Source of the DNA: Pyrenochaeta sp. MPI-SDFR-AT-0127
Lineage: Eukaryota; Ascomycota; Dothideomycetes; Pleosporales; Cucurbitariaceae
Length of the DNA stretch: 64,000 nucleotides
Reading direction: 5' to 3'
Assembly (NCBI GenBank): GCA_020747015.1
Contig: JAGTJM010000021.1
Coordinates: 124,001 to 188,000, forward strand
Shown: positions 43,191 through 54,863 of the stretch, piece after piece
How the letters are laid out: each line of letters starts with the position of its first letter
Position numbering within the stretch: the stretch's first letter is position 1
Notes under the pieces: model-generated
Told to the model about the DNA's origin: nothing
The model's input: only the letters and a program-made list of their open reading frames with translations
Database searches by the model: none
Position numbers and translations under genes: made by a program

Positions 43191-44558
43191 TCATGCAAAA
43201 TCAGTTGTATCAAACCCATCGCGGTCATCCCAAGCACTCCTCGCAACGACACCTCCAGGAAGAGATGATGGTAGTGACCTACGCTGATTTGAACCTACTT
43301 CCATATCCAACACATCTGGCTTCGATGGGCCGGCAAAGCTCGACCTATGCTCATGCCTTGTACTCCAATCCCTTGTGCTCACGCTTCCTGGCAGTGCAAC
43401 ATCCTGAACGCTATGCGGTCGCATCAATATTGCATCATCAAGGCTCATCGAAGCATACTGGATGTCTTCCATGCTAGAATTCTTCCGACTTGTTTTGCTC
43501 GCAACAGTCGATGTGCCAGATCGTGCAACCGCCGAAGCATTGCGAGAGCGCTGAGAAGAAATCTCTGAGAGCTTGAAGCTGGGCACTGTGCTTGAACGAC
43601 GGAGGGAACCGTCAGGATTCTCGTAGGCTTGCATCAGCGGACGAAGGTACGGGATCACACAAGCAGTTACTGTGTACCCGACTGCTATTTGCGTTATAGA
43701 CTGCACACGGGCGGTCCAGTATGCGGAAGTGGCTGGGATAAGTGTCTCATGTAGAAATATAAGGCGAACGATAGTGCACCCTACATTTGGCAATCGGCAC
43801 GCAAAAGCGCCAAATACCGTGAATTTTGCGCGGAGGCTCATTTGGCGTCTCCATACAATGAATATGCTCGTGAGAATGAGTGCGAGTTCGATGATACCAT
43901 CGAAGATGCTGATATAGAGCCAGCGAGTAAACTAGACGTAATCAGCATTGCTCACCAGAAATTTGGGATGAACATTTGACCTACGAAGCGATAGCAATGT
44001 TGCGCGAACTTATGGCACAACAGTCCCTCAACGATGAGACTCGTGACTAGCCAGACAAAGGACAGGGCGAACAAAAACCAGGCAATGCGCTTTTGTGTCT
44101 TGTAGGGCGTGAGACAGAGGAACATGAGAGCACACGAGGCTTTCGAAAGAAAAAGAACGACGAGGTACAGGAGGGTACTCGCAACCTCGCCCTATCAACT
44201 GTCAGTCGCAAGCCTATACAGGTCTCCTTCGCCATGGTCCTCGTACTCTCTGAAGTAATTTCAACTCCTCTTGACTCAGTAACTCAACTGCCTTTCCAAG
44301 CCCCTGCGAAACTAGCCAGAAAACGAGTCCTGTTTGGCTGAGTGCAAATAGTACAGCAACGTAGAATGCGACATCGTCGGCGCGCAGCAGACCAGAGCAG
44401 TGTCTTGCGTATAGTCGTACCACGGTGCTCAACAGAATTATACCGAGGGAAAAGCCAGTCACAATCGCGATGACGCCTGACTGGTTAGTCGCATTGACGA
44501 ATGTTAGAGGCTCATCAATGTGAGGAAGGTCAACGGCCTGTGGGGTGGGTGTGGCCAT
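43191..44558 (-). CDS. Fungal rhodopsin-like seven-helix membrane protein (second copy type)
   Basis: Exons 44558-44247, 44191-43985, 43931-43191; introns 55 and 53 bp; 419 residues. An N-terminal extracellular segment with NATNQSG (glycosylation site) leads to helix 1. Then RLYARHCSGLLRADDVAFYVAV, VVLFLSKASCALMFLCL, a KRIAWFLFALSFVWLVTSL helix, FDGIIELALILTSIFIVWR and later helices up to VIPYLRPLMQAY. The long Ser/Arg-rich cytoplasmic tail (about 150 residues) probably carries phosphosites. It belongs to the fungal rhodopsin-domain superfamily but to a different branch from the gene at 18970-20315 (no CQP...W motif seen). Its 3' end converges with the hydrolase gene, 147 bp apart. Confidence 0.8.
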
Positions 44559-45088
44559 CGCGTAGATTCGATGGCGATTTCGAAGCCAACGGCGTTGCGG
44601 CGAAACACCTCAGTTTGGAGGATTACAGGAGGCACAAGTGCCCGAACGTACTTCAGATGCAGGTGTTAGAGCTCCGGTATCTAGAATAAAGACTGGATGT
44701 TTAGGATCGGGGGACCAACGATCCATTCAAAAACCCAGATGTCTAGGGAAGGATTCGGGAACTTCCATATCAATGATGGATGAAAGCAGTCGTGTTTGCA
44801 AACACCAATTTTAGCACCGCACGTGGGGCAAGCTCGAGCGCAGACCCTGAGTAAGGGATTGTAAGAAATATGTAATTCTTTGGAGTTATTCTTTGTCGGG
44901 CTGCACATATCGTCTAGCTCGGTCATGAGCCCAGACGGTCGGAATCGCTAAACAAAGGGTCTTGCTTGACGCAACAAGCATAACTAGAGACCGAATGGCT
45001 TTAAGCTTGTAATTATTGGTTAGTTACTGTCAGCAGAAGCCAGAATTATTATTAATTGTGGAATTCTACATCTGCCTGCTTTCTGCTG
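44559..45088. other. Intergenic, no confident gene
   Basis: A minus frame at 44681-44926 contains several Cys (CPTCGAKIGVCKHDC), but lacks a signal peptide, splice partners and any known domain, so it is not called. The rest holds the promoter of the rhodopsin-like gene and the 3' end of the permease gene. Confidence 0.35.
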
Positions 45089-46916
45089 TTATGACACTGT
45101 CGAAGTAGAGCTTACAGACCTCACTGCCTTCACCGGCCCTTTGTATACTCTTCTGCCCTTTGCATAGTACATGATCAGGCAAAATATAAAGATGCCGACG
45201 AATATCGTCACACTCCAGTTGAAATTCGCCACAGTGGCAGGCGTAAATGCTGGCCAAAAACACCAAAAGAAGCTGAACGTTGTATACACCACTCCAATGA
45301 TATTGACAGGGATGCCCCATCTCCCGAGGCTCCAGCGCGCTTTGGGTAGTAGTTCTGGGTGTCTGATACGGCGATAGAGTACGCATGTAATCGAGCAGGT
45401 GTATGTGAACATGAGCGAGACGATTTGAAGTGAAACGATGGCGTAGAAAGCCGTCGTTGAACCGATGTTGATCAGCGTAAGGAGTACCGCAATCAGCGAG
45501 GATAGCAGGATGGCATTACTGGGGATCTCCTTCTGCGAGTCGACTTTTGCAATCCAGTCCGAAAATGGTAAACCTCGATCTCTAGCAAAAGCAAATGTCT
45601 GCCTCGCAGTAGAAGCACCAAAATTGATGTTCGCTGCACTGATGAGCAAAAGGACAATGATGGTCAGGGCATTGACCCCGGATGGTCTGACTGCGGACTG
45701 GAAGACATAGAGGAATGGGTAGCCGGTTGGGTGCTTGATCGCTGCCTCGACATCGGGCATTGCGAACAGAAATCCGACAAGGAAGACGATGGCCATTAAG
45801 CTGTTGCCAAAGTAGGACCAAAAGAGCGATATCGGCACATATCTTGAGGCATCACGTACTTCTTCGGCCATGTGGGCCGTTGCATCGGAGCCTAAGATGG
45901 AGTAGATTGCTGAGACTTGGCCGACCATTAGAGAAAGTCCCATGCTGTTCCAACCACCCGCGTTGGAAAACTCTGTAAAGACTGATTTAGCACTGCGGTG
46001 CGGCGCGAGGCACCAAAGCGTGATCACAACGGCGAAGAAGGCGAAAACGTGAAGGATCATCAAGGCGTTTTGGACGCGCGGCCAGAAATTATGGCCCCAT
46101 ATGTTGAAGACGTAGACAAGAATTACCTGAATCAATTAGCAATACTCAATTCAATATATATATGCTACGGATCTTACCATGGCAAATACAAGAAGCGTGC
46201 CCTGCCATCGTTGAGGGTTGTGGCTGGGATTATTGACAACGATGAGAGCTTGCGCGATGGTGCCAGTCAGAAAGCAGTCTGCCGCGTTCCCAGCCTGCCA
46301 CGATAGAGTCGACATCCATCCTACAACATAGGATAAGAACTGTTGGTATTGTGGAGGCGCAAACTCGGAAACCCAGTGGTATTGACCACCGGAAGTTGGG
46401 GCCCTGTGGTGATCAGCGAGTTTCGTCATGAAGAATTGGAGCTATAGAGCATACATGGAGGCCATTTCAGCCAAGCTCATTTCCACAAATGTGAAGCCGA
46501 CAAATGTCCAGATGTAGCTCCAAAACAAGCCGGCAGTGCCACCGTCGATAAGGCCTTGGGTGCATGCAACCATCAGATACTCCCATATCGCCGTAAGGAC
46601 CACCGCAAAACTCAGTGCTGATAATGGCCGATAACTGCGCTGTTAGAAGTTGTTAGGGCCAGCTCTACAGCATATTTGTAGTCGTAGGGAGACACACCTT
46701 AAGCTCCTGCTCCTTTCCCAAGCGATACATGTCTCGTTCATCGTGCTTTGTGGACGACTTCTTCGTACCATCCAGCGGACCAATGCCATACCCATCATCA
46801 AATCCATCGTTCAGCATATCCATCAAATCGACTTCCACCGAATCGCCAGCACGAGGCTGATGGCTCATTTTCGTTACAGCAGGCTGTGGAGGCATCCATT
46901 GCTGCATACCCTCCAT
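45089..46916 (-). CDS. APC-superfamily amino acid/choline permease
   Basis: Four exons: 46916-46698, 46639-46455, 46403-46178, 46126-45089; introns 58, 51, 51 bp; 555 residues. A hydrophilic N-terminal tail of about 75 residues precedes about 12 hydrophobic segments. The consensus region APTSGGQYHWVSEFAPPQYQQ (helix 2-3 of the amino acid/choline transporter family), SDATAHMAEEVRDASRYVP (the helix 6 AE..DA motif) and STARQTFAFARDRGLPFS are typical of fungal GABA/choline-type permeases. Plasma or vacuolar membrane uptake of an amino acid, GABA or choline is expected; the substrate cannot be specified. Confidence 0.9.
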
Positions 46917-47500
46917 GACGAAGAGGAGTGCGTGAAGGATTTGGGTGTCTCGAAAGCTCCGCGGAGTATTGTATAGCTATTGTATAAGCGGGTAGCACGG
47001 GATTGCCGTTCTCGGTGGTGTGCTGCTTAAAGCATTCCGCAAAGAGGTCCAGAACAAGGGATACCGAGAATGTGGTCCGCAAGGGTGCCAAATCGCTTGT
47101 ATCCTAACATTAGTAATAATTTCATTATGCAAACGATGCCCGGTAAGTAATTCCTGCATCGCGAGGATGCTGTACAATATTTGTGGGTCCGGGAAGTGCG
47201 CACTGCGCCTCTGCTACGATGGTAGCGTAACCGAAGAGAGAAATCTAAGTCTCTCCACATAATTTCAAAGGCAATATATTTTCTAGACATGAGATGAAGC
47301 CTAGCGCATGATACTGAGAAGTTTGAGGCCCGGGTGATGTTTGCGGCGCCTCAGACCGGATATGCTGGACATCGGCAGGTTTTACTCATATGTGCCTTCT
47401 CCGAGGGATTCGACACAAAACTTAAACCTCAGAATGGTCAGCCTTTGAGAATTTGTTGCAAACCACCGTTATACACGTTTGTATTTCGAATAATTATAGA
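46917..47500. other. Intergenic, no gene seen
   Basis: Upstream of the permease and downstream of the nitronate monooxygenase gene. Short frames on both strands without protein character. Confidence 0.35.
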
Positions 47501-48849
47501 TCACAGTTTTGCCGCAGGATTAACGAACAAACTCGCACTGTTCAACGCAACCATTGTCTCCTGCACAATCTCTTGAACGATTTCTGCGGCTGACTGCCCA
47601 GACTTATTAATTGAGCCGACTACTACACCAATCGGTCTGTAATATTATTAGTACGCTCCTTTGATGTGAAGTTCTTCTTGCATACCTTAACGCTGCAGCA
47701 TCTTCAATCTCATCCGTTAACTTGCCCTCCTTGTGCAGTCTATCAAGCTCGTACTCAAGCGGCACTATACCCTTCTCTGTGAGCTCCTTTATCTCAGCTT
47801 GTCGGTTGATTTCCCAATCTTTGAGATATGGGTTTCCAAGAGCGCGCAGAGGCCGGCCAGACCAGATGAGTAGCTTGACCCAGGAATCATAGTCTGCTTT
47901 GATGACCTGCTCTTTCCAGCTTTGAGGTGCCTTGCTCTCTTTCGAAACAATGAAGCGGCTTCCTACCCATACGCCGCTTGCTCCGAGCATCAGTGCGGAC
48001 GCGACACTTCTACCGTCGTTGATACCGCCTGCTGCGACGAGAGTTACGGGTCTGCCTGTTAGGGGCGATGTGTATTGCTTGCAGACATCTGCACATGCTG
48101 GGATAAGCACGCTGGTTGCAATGTCGCCGGTATGGCCGCCACCCTCACCGCCCTGTGCAATGATTATATCTGCGCCCGCACGGCAAGCCTTGTGTACATG
48201 CTATAGATGGGTGAGCACATTACAGTGAAGCCAATGGATGAGGTTAAACGTACCTTTGGGTGCCCAATCATATTCCCGCTATTTCGCATATCAGTAAGTG
48301 ACTTATGCAAAGGTAGTAATAATGAAAGACTTACTACAATACACCAGCTTTATGCAGCTTTTCAATCGCCCACTGCGGCGGCACACCAACCGCAGAAACA
48401 AAAAGCTTGGCGCCGCCCTCAATAACAATATCCAAAAGCTCTCCAAGCTGCCCTTTGGTATAATCGTACTAGAAGAAGAAAAAACCACCCAAGCGTCAGC
48501 TCAAACCCCGAACCCTGTTCTCTACACCTCTCGCATAACCACCTCAACCAACTCAGCAAAGGTGAGAACGTACATTTGTCTTCCGCGCACTCCCTCCAAC
48601 CTGCGGAATCAATAAGTCCACACCGAATGGCGCATCCTTGTCATCCAGCAAGCTCTTCATCTCTGCAATCATTTCCCGGAGCATCTTGGGCGTGTACCGC
48701 GCCCCACCGAGGGTGCCGAATCCTCCTGCATTGGTGACGGCAGCAGCGAGTTCTGCGCCGGCGACCTGGTCCATACCAGCGAGCATGATTGGATGGGAGA
48801 TATTGAGGAGGGAGGTTAGGGGTGTGGAGAGGGGTGGTGGTGGAGACAT
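47501..48849 (-). CDS. Nitronate monooxygenase (2-nitropropane dioxygenase type)
   Basis: Five exons: 48849-48574, 48468-48335, 48278-48254 (only 25 nt), 48200-47686, 47636-47501; introns 105, 56, 53, 49 bp; 361 residues. ISHPIMLAGMDQVAG and AAVTNAGGFGTLGG form the FMN barrel start. GADIIIAQGGEGGGHTGDIATSVL carries the catalytic His. VAAGGINDGRSVASALMLGASGVWVGSRF is the phosphate-binding signature. The enzyme oxidises alkyl nitronates such as propionate-3-nitronate to aldehyde and nitrite, a detoxifying flavin reaction. Length fits the fungal class. The 25-nt exon encodes GNMIGHPK. Confidence 0.9.
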
Positions 48850-49504
48850 ATTCAGTTCAATGAAATGATGTCAGATATGGTAAGTTTTGTGAGAGATGGC
48901 CGGTACTTTGATGAGAAAAGAGTACAATGATAAAGAGGAATAAGGGGAGAAAAAAATTGTAGATATAGTGATATTCTAGCTTGAGAAGACCTTTTACCCC
49001 AGTACTTAACGGCGTGGAGAGAGGTGTGTAAGCATTAGGCGAAGCGTGAGCCGGAAGTGGGGAGACATGGTGGTGAAAGATAGGCCGGATATTTGAGCAC
49101 GATGTGTAGGACCGCGGCTCAGTGCTAGTGCTGACTCGATTGGCAGACAGCCCCGCTTTGAAGGCATGAAAAGACACATGTTGGGAGTTAGGGATCTAAA
49201 GTGTGATTAGTGTGAGAGTCCTTTGGGTCTGTGAAGATACAAGTATAAGAAACGTGCTCTTGGATCAAATAATGTTTGCTTGATGCTTGAGCTGCGCCAA
49301 TCGGTATTCGTATAGTCCGAGACCGTGGTTCTTTCTATGCATTAATTGCATGATGTCAAAAGGGAGATATAATAATCTTAGTCTTTCTAAACGTAAAAGT
49401 AATGTAGATGTATCCGCTAATCCCATCCCAAGCACGCCCAATCAACACCATTACAGTTCCACCCGAGACAATCGAAGTCACTTTTCTTCCTCGCGACTTT
49501 GAAT
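48850..49504. other. Intergenic, no gene seen
   Basis: Promoter side of the nitronate monooxygenase gene and 3' flank of the bZIP gene. No coding signal. Confidence 0.35.
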
Positions 49505-51209
49505 CTAAATAACCTGAACCTCACTGAACCTCCGTCGATCCCCATCAATATCGCCCATCATCTCAGGAAACACTTCGTAGAACTGCAGATCCACAGTCCA
49601 ATACTTGAGATCCTGGTGGTAGCGCTCGAACAACGGACTCGGGTAGTGACTTCCAGTCACGTTGTCGTAGAAGAAGGTATCCTCAAAGGCAAACGGCCAG
49701 TCGAAGCGGACGAATTGGGAATAGGCGCGGGAGAGATCACCGTTGCGGAAAATGGCGCTGTGGTTTTGGACGAGCCGGTCGCGGAGCGTGGGCCAGGCGA
49801 AAAAATCAATGGCTACGGGGTGCTTGGTGCTGGATTGTGAGAGGCTGGAGGAGGGTTAGCTGGATTGGCTGATTTGGAGAAGATGAAAAGACATACTTGG
49901 GCCGAAGCCATTCGGGGACTTTGTCTAGTTCATCCTTTGTAGCATTAAGATAATACTGTACACATATCAGCATTTGCACCTCACTCCGTTTCGATGACAC
50001 ATGACCACTGACCTTTAACAGCTTTAGACTCTTGTACGCGACAGCCAGTCGTTCCGTCTTCGACAGACGGCTGAACAGCAGTTCGTCGACTTGTTTCAGG
50101 ATTGTGAGCGCGGGGCTCTGTTTCCATTCGTTAGACAAAGAACTCCACCCTTCTTTGATTCCAAGGTACAGAAGCCCTGCTTCGGCATTTTCCGACCTGA
50201 GAAGGGCAAGAGAACCAGTATTACCTGTAGGTGAGCGATAGGAGAAAACTTTGCCGAAAATGTCGTTGCTCTTCTTCCAAATTGGGCAGACGGTGCTGGG
50301 GGTGGGAGTATCTGGGTTGCCAATGTGGAGAACTACCGGAGAGGGGACGCGCCAGTTGGGGCCAAAGATCTTAGCAATGGAGGTTAGATTCATAACTTGG
50401 CAACGCGCATGACAAACTTACCTCTGCCATCATTGGCGCCCATGATGCAGTTGCTGGTTCATTGCCCCAAGGAAGCTCCTCGTCTGCCTTTTCTGCTTCC
50501 TCTGGACTTTCTGCTACGGGCTCAAGGTCAAGGCTCATACCGATATTTGAATCTGGAACTGCAGGATCATCTAGATCAGTCATGATATTCATACCGTCAA
50601 GATCGAGTGGTCTAATCGAGACAGAATTGCGCTCGCGAAAGTCGAAGGAGCTTGGCATATCGGTAGGGGTCGGTAAGGAATTTTTGCTATCGTTGGCGAA
50701 CGACACGGTTCGTGCTTTGGGGGATTGCTGGCCTACCGTCCGGTGAGTCCATATCTCAGGTCCCAGTCTTGTGTCGCTTCAAGAGCTAAGGTTTGGAAAG
50801 TATGCGTACCGACACTGGTCGCTGCTGGCGAGGCTCCTGAGCCTCCTCCATTTACTGAGGTCGCCGGAGCAGCATTGCGAGTCAAGAGATCACCCCCTAC
50901 CACGCTCTTCACGCTGTCAATGACGTCTCGAAGTCGCTCGTTCTCCGTTCGCAAAACATCAATCTCGGATAGTAAGCTTGCTGTCGCGCCATTGCGATCT
51001 TGGTCCCTGAGGATCTGTATTGTGCGCTCAAGTTCAGCAATGTGGGTCTTTGTCTTTTCCCTGAGGGATCGCTGGGCCTCTCGATCAATAGCTCGTTTGC
51101 GTTCTCGTCTCTCCTGCTCTCCTAGACATGAGGCGCGTCGTTTGCGCTTGACTACAGGCGCGATGGGTACTTGAGGAGTTGCATCGTCACTAACCCGGCG
51201 GTTCACCAT
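49505..51209 (-). CDS. bZIP transcription factor with C-terminal DUF3425-like domain
   Basis: Five exons: 51209-50737, 50686-50422, 50369-50013, 49955-49897, 49829-49505; introns 50, 52, 57, 67 bp; 492 residues. The basic region is RRERKRAIDREAQRSLREKT (an R-x3-N-type position is replaced: DREAQRSLR as in the fungal AP-1-like variant). It is followed by a leucine-heptad segment (HIAELERTIQILRDQ...LLSEIDVLRTENERL). The C-terminal half (DELLFSRLSKTERLAVAYKS, VPEWLRP, WPTLRDRLV) matches the DUF3425 region common in ascomycete bZIPs. The third intron is in frame (57 bp) and its removal brings LKLLK to YYLNAT. Nuclear regulator, targets unknown. Confidence 0.83.
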
Positions 51210-51834
51210 TGCGGAGGTATGATGTCAAAGTTAATATATTAAAGTTTATTCGAATCGTCTTCTGGCTGTCAACATTGCAAGATACGAGATGTCGGTGACA
51301 TCGAGTCAATGGGTTTATGAGGTTTCCTCTCAATATATTTGCCCCTCATACCTCTACCGAGGGTCCTGTTCCAGGCTGCGAGGCTTCCCCATTGTCCCCG
51401 TAGTGCGCCCGCTATGCACATAGTGCCAGAATGCGGGGAATGTGGGCCGTGGTTTCGTATTATTAGCGTAGGGCCACAGGAAGTCTTAACGTCCTTGGGC
51501 CTGGTCACAAACCATTTTGGGCCTCGCGGCTAGACAATTGGCTGAGAGTGTCTCGGCTGCTTGCGGACTTACTAGTCTGACATTGATGAGCTTGTTGCTG
51601 AATTACCGAAGAATGCCATTCTTTGCCCGGGCGGAGAAAAGATGGATGGTATTGGTCAAGCTCAAACTATGTGACGAGATGCACGCGAATGAACTCTTTT
51701 CTTTTTTGAACGCTAGGCCTCCACCAAACGTCTGCGGAGATCCGAGCATATCAAAACGAGCTCCTTAATATGAAGCCCCTGCAGACAGACGGATGCAGAA
51801 GTTCCAAATGCTTGATTTTGCAGACTGACATAAT
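51210..51834. other. Intergenic, no gene seen
   Basis: bZIP promoter side plus the 3' flank of the enoyl-CoA hydratase gene. Frames at 51269-51508 (minus) and 51517-51768 (plus) are not convincing. Confidence 0.35.
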
Positions 51835-52828
51835 TTACAGCTTCGATGGCTTCCAGTTTGGTTTTCGCTTTTCCGCGAACGCCTTCAGGCCTTCTAAAGC
51901 ATTCTCACCCGACTGCAGGGGATGATTGTATTGCTCAATCGTCAACTGAGTCGCTCGCTCCACACTTCCTTGCTCCCAAGCTTCCTTGAGCGCCGCTCTC
52001 GTAACAATGGCTGCATCTGGCGAGATGGCTGCGATTTCATTAGCCAGCTTCAATGCCTCTTCGACCACAGTGTCTTGGGATGGTGATATCCGGTTCACAA
52101 GGTTGAGCTCTTTGGCTCGTTGTGCAGTGATGGATTTACCTGTCAGGGCCATTTCTGATGCAATTGGTAATCCTACGTTGCGGACTAGACGTGGTGGACC
52201 GCCTGCTCCAGCGAAGATGCCACGAAGGGCTTCAGGAAGACCAAAAGTTGCTCCTGGTGCCGCTACAACCATGTCGCTGCACAAGATGTCAGTAATTTAG
52301 TGCCCTGCTGAGCAATTTGAGAAAAGGGGCGAGTTGATCCGACCGGTGTGATCTGAGTGTAGTTCTGCAGTCACACCACACTGCACAAGCCTTTGTCTCA
52401 AGTTTTATGAAAAACCCAACGTACCAACCAAGCACAATCTCAAACCCTCCTCCCAGTGCAAATCCATTTACCGCTGCAATGACCGGCTTCTTTCCCGCTC
52501 TCCTGCTCAGCCCACCAAACCCACTCAGCGGGTGCCTCATCAACCCTGGGTTCGCTTTGAGCTCTCCGCTCCTGATCCTGCCGAGTTGAATAAGGTCCTG
52601 GCCAGCGCAGAAACTCTTCTTGCCGGCGCCTGTGACGATGGCGACGCGGAGGTTGGGCTCATGGTCGAACCAGTCGAAGACCTGGCCCATTTCGAGGTGA
52701 CCCTCGAAGGGAATAGAATTCATTTGCTTCTCGCGGTTTATGGTGACGAGGAGGACATAGTCGGCGGGGTAGGAGAGGAGGACGTGCGAGGTGGGAGGGG
52801 GAGTGGTTTGGGGTTTGATGGACGACAT
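51835..52828 (-). CDS. Enoyl-CoA hydratase/isomerase, peroxisomal (PTS1)
   Basis: Exons 52828-52425 and 52276-51835 with a 148-bp intron (GTACGT...GTGCAG); 281 residues. Crotonase-fold motifs: VTINREKQMNSIP, KSFCAGQDL (oxyanion loop), KPVIAAVNGFALGGGFEIVLGCD (second oxyanion glycines and active-site helix, joined by the splice) and ATFGLPEALRGIFAGAGGPPRLVR. The protein ends in PSKL, a canonical SKL peroxisome-targeting signal, so a role in peroxisomal beta-oxidation or a related CoA-ester conversion is likely. The ATG at 52828 starts a short Pro/Thr-rich lead-in; the open frame extends upstream without coding character. Confidence 0.9.
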
Positions 52829-53375
52829 TGTGGGTGGTGGAATGGGAGTCAGGCGTGAAGTCGAGGAGTGGGAACAGGATGTAGTCGACTGGAGGTGTTT
52901 ATTTGAAGAAGAATAGGTCGCTGTAAGCTCCTTGAACAGGTGTTGTCGTTCTACATGGCTGCAGAGCGAGGGTAAGTAATCGCGAGCTCTAGCTGGGCCG
53001 AGGTTGATTTCCATTGCGCCTAGTCCCCACCCCAGCAGCAGAGGACTCCACCCGACATCAAGGTTCCTCGAGCATTTGCTTGGGAATGTCAAGCACATAT
53101 GCAAAGGTCACTTAACATGGTAAAATTCCGAGCAAAGTGGAGATTGAAATGAGCTAGAGAAGACTCGCCAGACAGCTAATGGATCAGGTCAACAAGGATA
53201 ACTTTAACATGGCCTAAATGCTTGTACGCTATGCTCATGATGTAAGTCTACAACTCGATCAATCCTTTGGCGGTCCTCTCGTTCAACGAAGAAAACGTCC
53301 TGCAACGTCGCAGTCTCCATCCACGACGGTGCTGATAGCCATTGCGCAAATTTCTCCTCAAGGCAATCCGTCTCC
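52829..53375. other. Intergenic, no gene seen
   Basis: Upstream of the hydratase gene and downstream of the small membrane protein. No coding signal beyond shadow frames. Confidence 0.35.
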
Positions 53376-53806
53376 TCAATCCGACTGCCAGTTGTGTGCA
53401 TGTCCTCCAAAGAGCGGATATACATATAGCGCACACCACACGGCCCAAGCAAATGCTCCAAGGACAATGGCGACGCCAACCCAGTAGGGAACCGTTCGAT
53501 GTGCGACAATCAAGCGTCCATGGCCCTTTATGCTTGGGGGGATGATGCGATGTTGATGGGGTCGCGAGTAGCCAGGACGGGGCTGTGGCTGTTCGGTGGG
53601 GCTGACTATGACGGCAGAATCATTGCGGTCTGAGCTGGCAGAGGACTCAATGGTTCCGTATTCCAGGTCGCGAGTGGAAGGCTTGGGCGTCGAGTTTTGC
53701 GGCAATGGGTCAAACTGCGGTGAGCGTCAGCATGGTCGCGATAAGATGTCGTGATGTCTGGGGCCAGGCTGGGGGGGGGGGGGGAAAGGAGTACCACGTC
53801 TGCCAT
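53376..53806 (-). CDS. Small single-span membrane protein
   Basis: Exons 53806-53795 (just four codons, MADV) and 53714-53376, intron 80 bp (GTACTC...CCGCAG); 116 residues. A hydrophilic Ser/Pro-rich N-terminal half (DLEYGTIESSASSD, Pro/Gln/Arg-rich stretch) is followed by one membrane span, YWVGVAIVLGAFAWAVWCALY, and a short tail with GGHAHNW. No family recognised. The first exon is inferred from the in-phase junction MADV/FDPLPQN; starting inside exon 2 is possible. The intron contains a run of 14 G (C on the coding strand) at 53771-53784, prone to sequencing error and slippage. Confidence 0.6.
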
Positions 53807-54863
53807 AACGAAGCATAGTTCAATTGAGTGGAAGCACGCTCACAGCCTCTGCAACTGATTATGTGCAGTCCTCCACCCGGTATATTATGGGGGAGGGAGG
53901 ACCAGAGCGATGCCCAGCCAGTCCGCCAACGCCCGGGGCAATCAGAGAAGCGCCGCAGCGGTCACTCAGCCTCCTGCCGGGAGCTTGGTGTATCACTGGG
54001 CGCACCAGCACAAGGGAAAGCAGCCCCCATTGGCACTGCATGTTGCTCCATGCCCAAACGCTGAATTCGTCGCGGTCTAGTCGCCGTTGGGGGGCCATTG
54101 GGCAGGACGCCGGATCGTCCAGACGACCAGCTGCTGACTGACTGAGTGACCTCTTTACTACTGCAATCATGTACTTGGCCGCCTCTTGTCCAAGAAAGTG
54201 TTTTCCAAGAGCGCGCAGCCGATGCGCCCTAAGCCCAAGTGGCCCAAGTGGCCCAATGCCAGGCGTTGATCATAGTGCTCGTCTCGACAGGCAACAACGC
54301 ACCTCGAATGGGAAAGTCGTGATTCGAACATGCGCACAATCTCCGCCTGCAGATTGCTGATGATGACCCAGCAGACCAGGAGGGCAAAAGTCGCTTGAGC
54401 CGTCCCCCCAACGTAAGGCGCCACAGTGCAGATTGCGGGGTCTACATCAGCTGAGCGCCGTGTCTTGCTCAGCAAACAATCGTGCCCATCTCCAAGTCCT
54501 GCGAATCGTCAGAGTGCAAGAAGACAAAGTGCAGAAGAGGGCAAACGAACCTCGACGCCGGAATGCGACTCTCTGCAACCAGTTAGCGGCCTCCGTGCGA
54601 TATATCTGCCTGCAGCACCGTTCGCCCGGCGCTTCCCCAGCAGCACAACCACGGTGCAACGCGACTTCATCCAAGGCGGTTACACTGCGTGTTTGCTCAC
54701 TTGCACCTGTTTGGGGGGTGAAGGTCCAGTTGGTATTTCTTGTAGACCGTCGCCCGCTTCCCCTGCTGCCTTGCGACGTGATTCGAGCGCCATAGAGAAG
54801 AGCCGCCTCAAGCCAGCACGGCAACACCAACAAGTCTCCTCGGGCAGTCGTCCAGCGCCAGTC
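53807..54863. other. Long 5' region of the QA-repeat protein gene
   Basis: About 1.06 kb, GC-rich. A frame is open in phase with the downstream gene from 54426, but its composition does not suggest protein. Probably promoter and a long 5' leader, possibly with an upstream exon that cannot be defined here. Confidence 0.35.

Noticed and set aside
44681..44926. Cys-containing 81-codon minus frame
   Set aside because: No signal peptide, domain or splice partner; Cys spacing does not match a known zinc finger.
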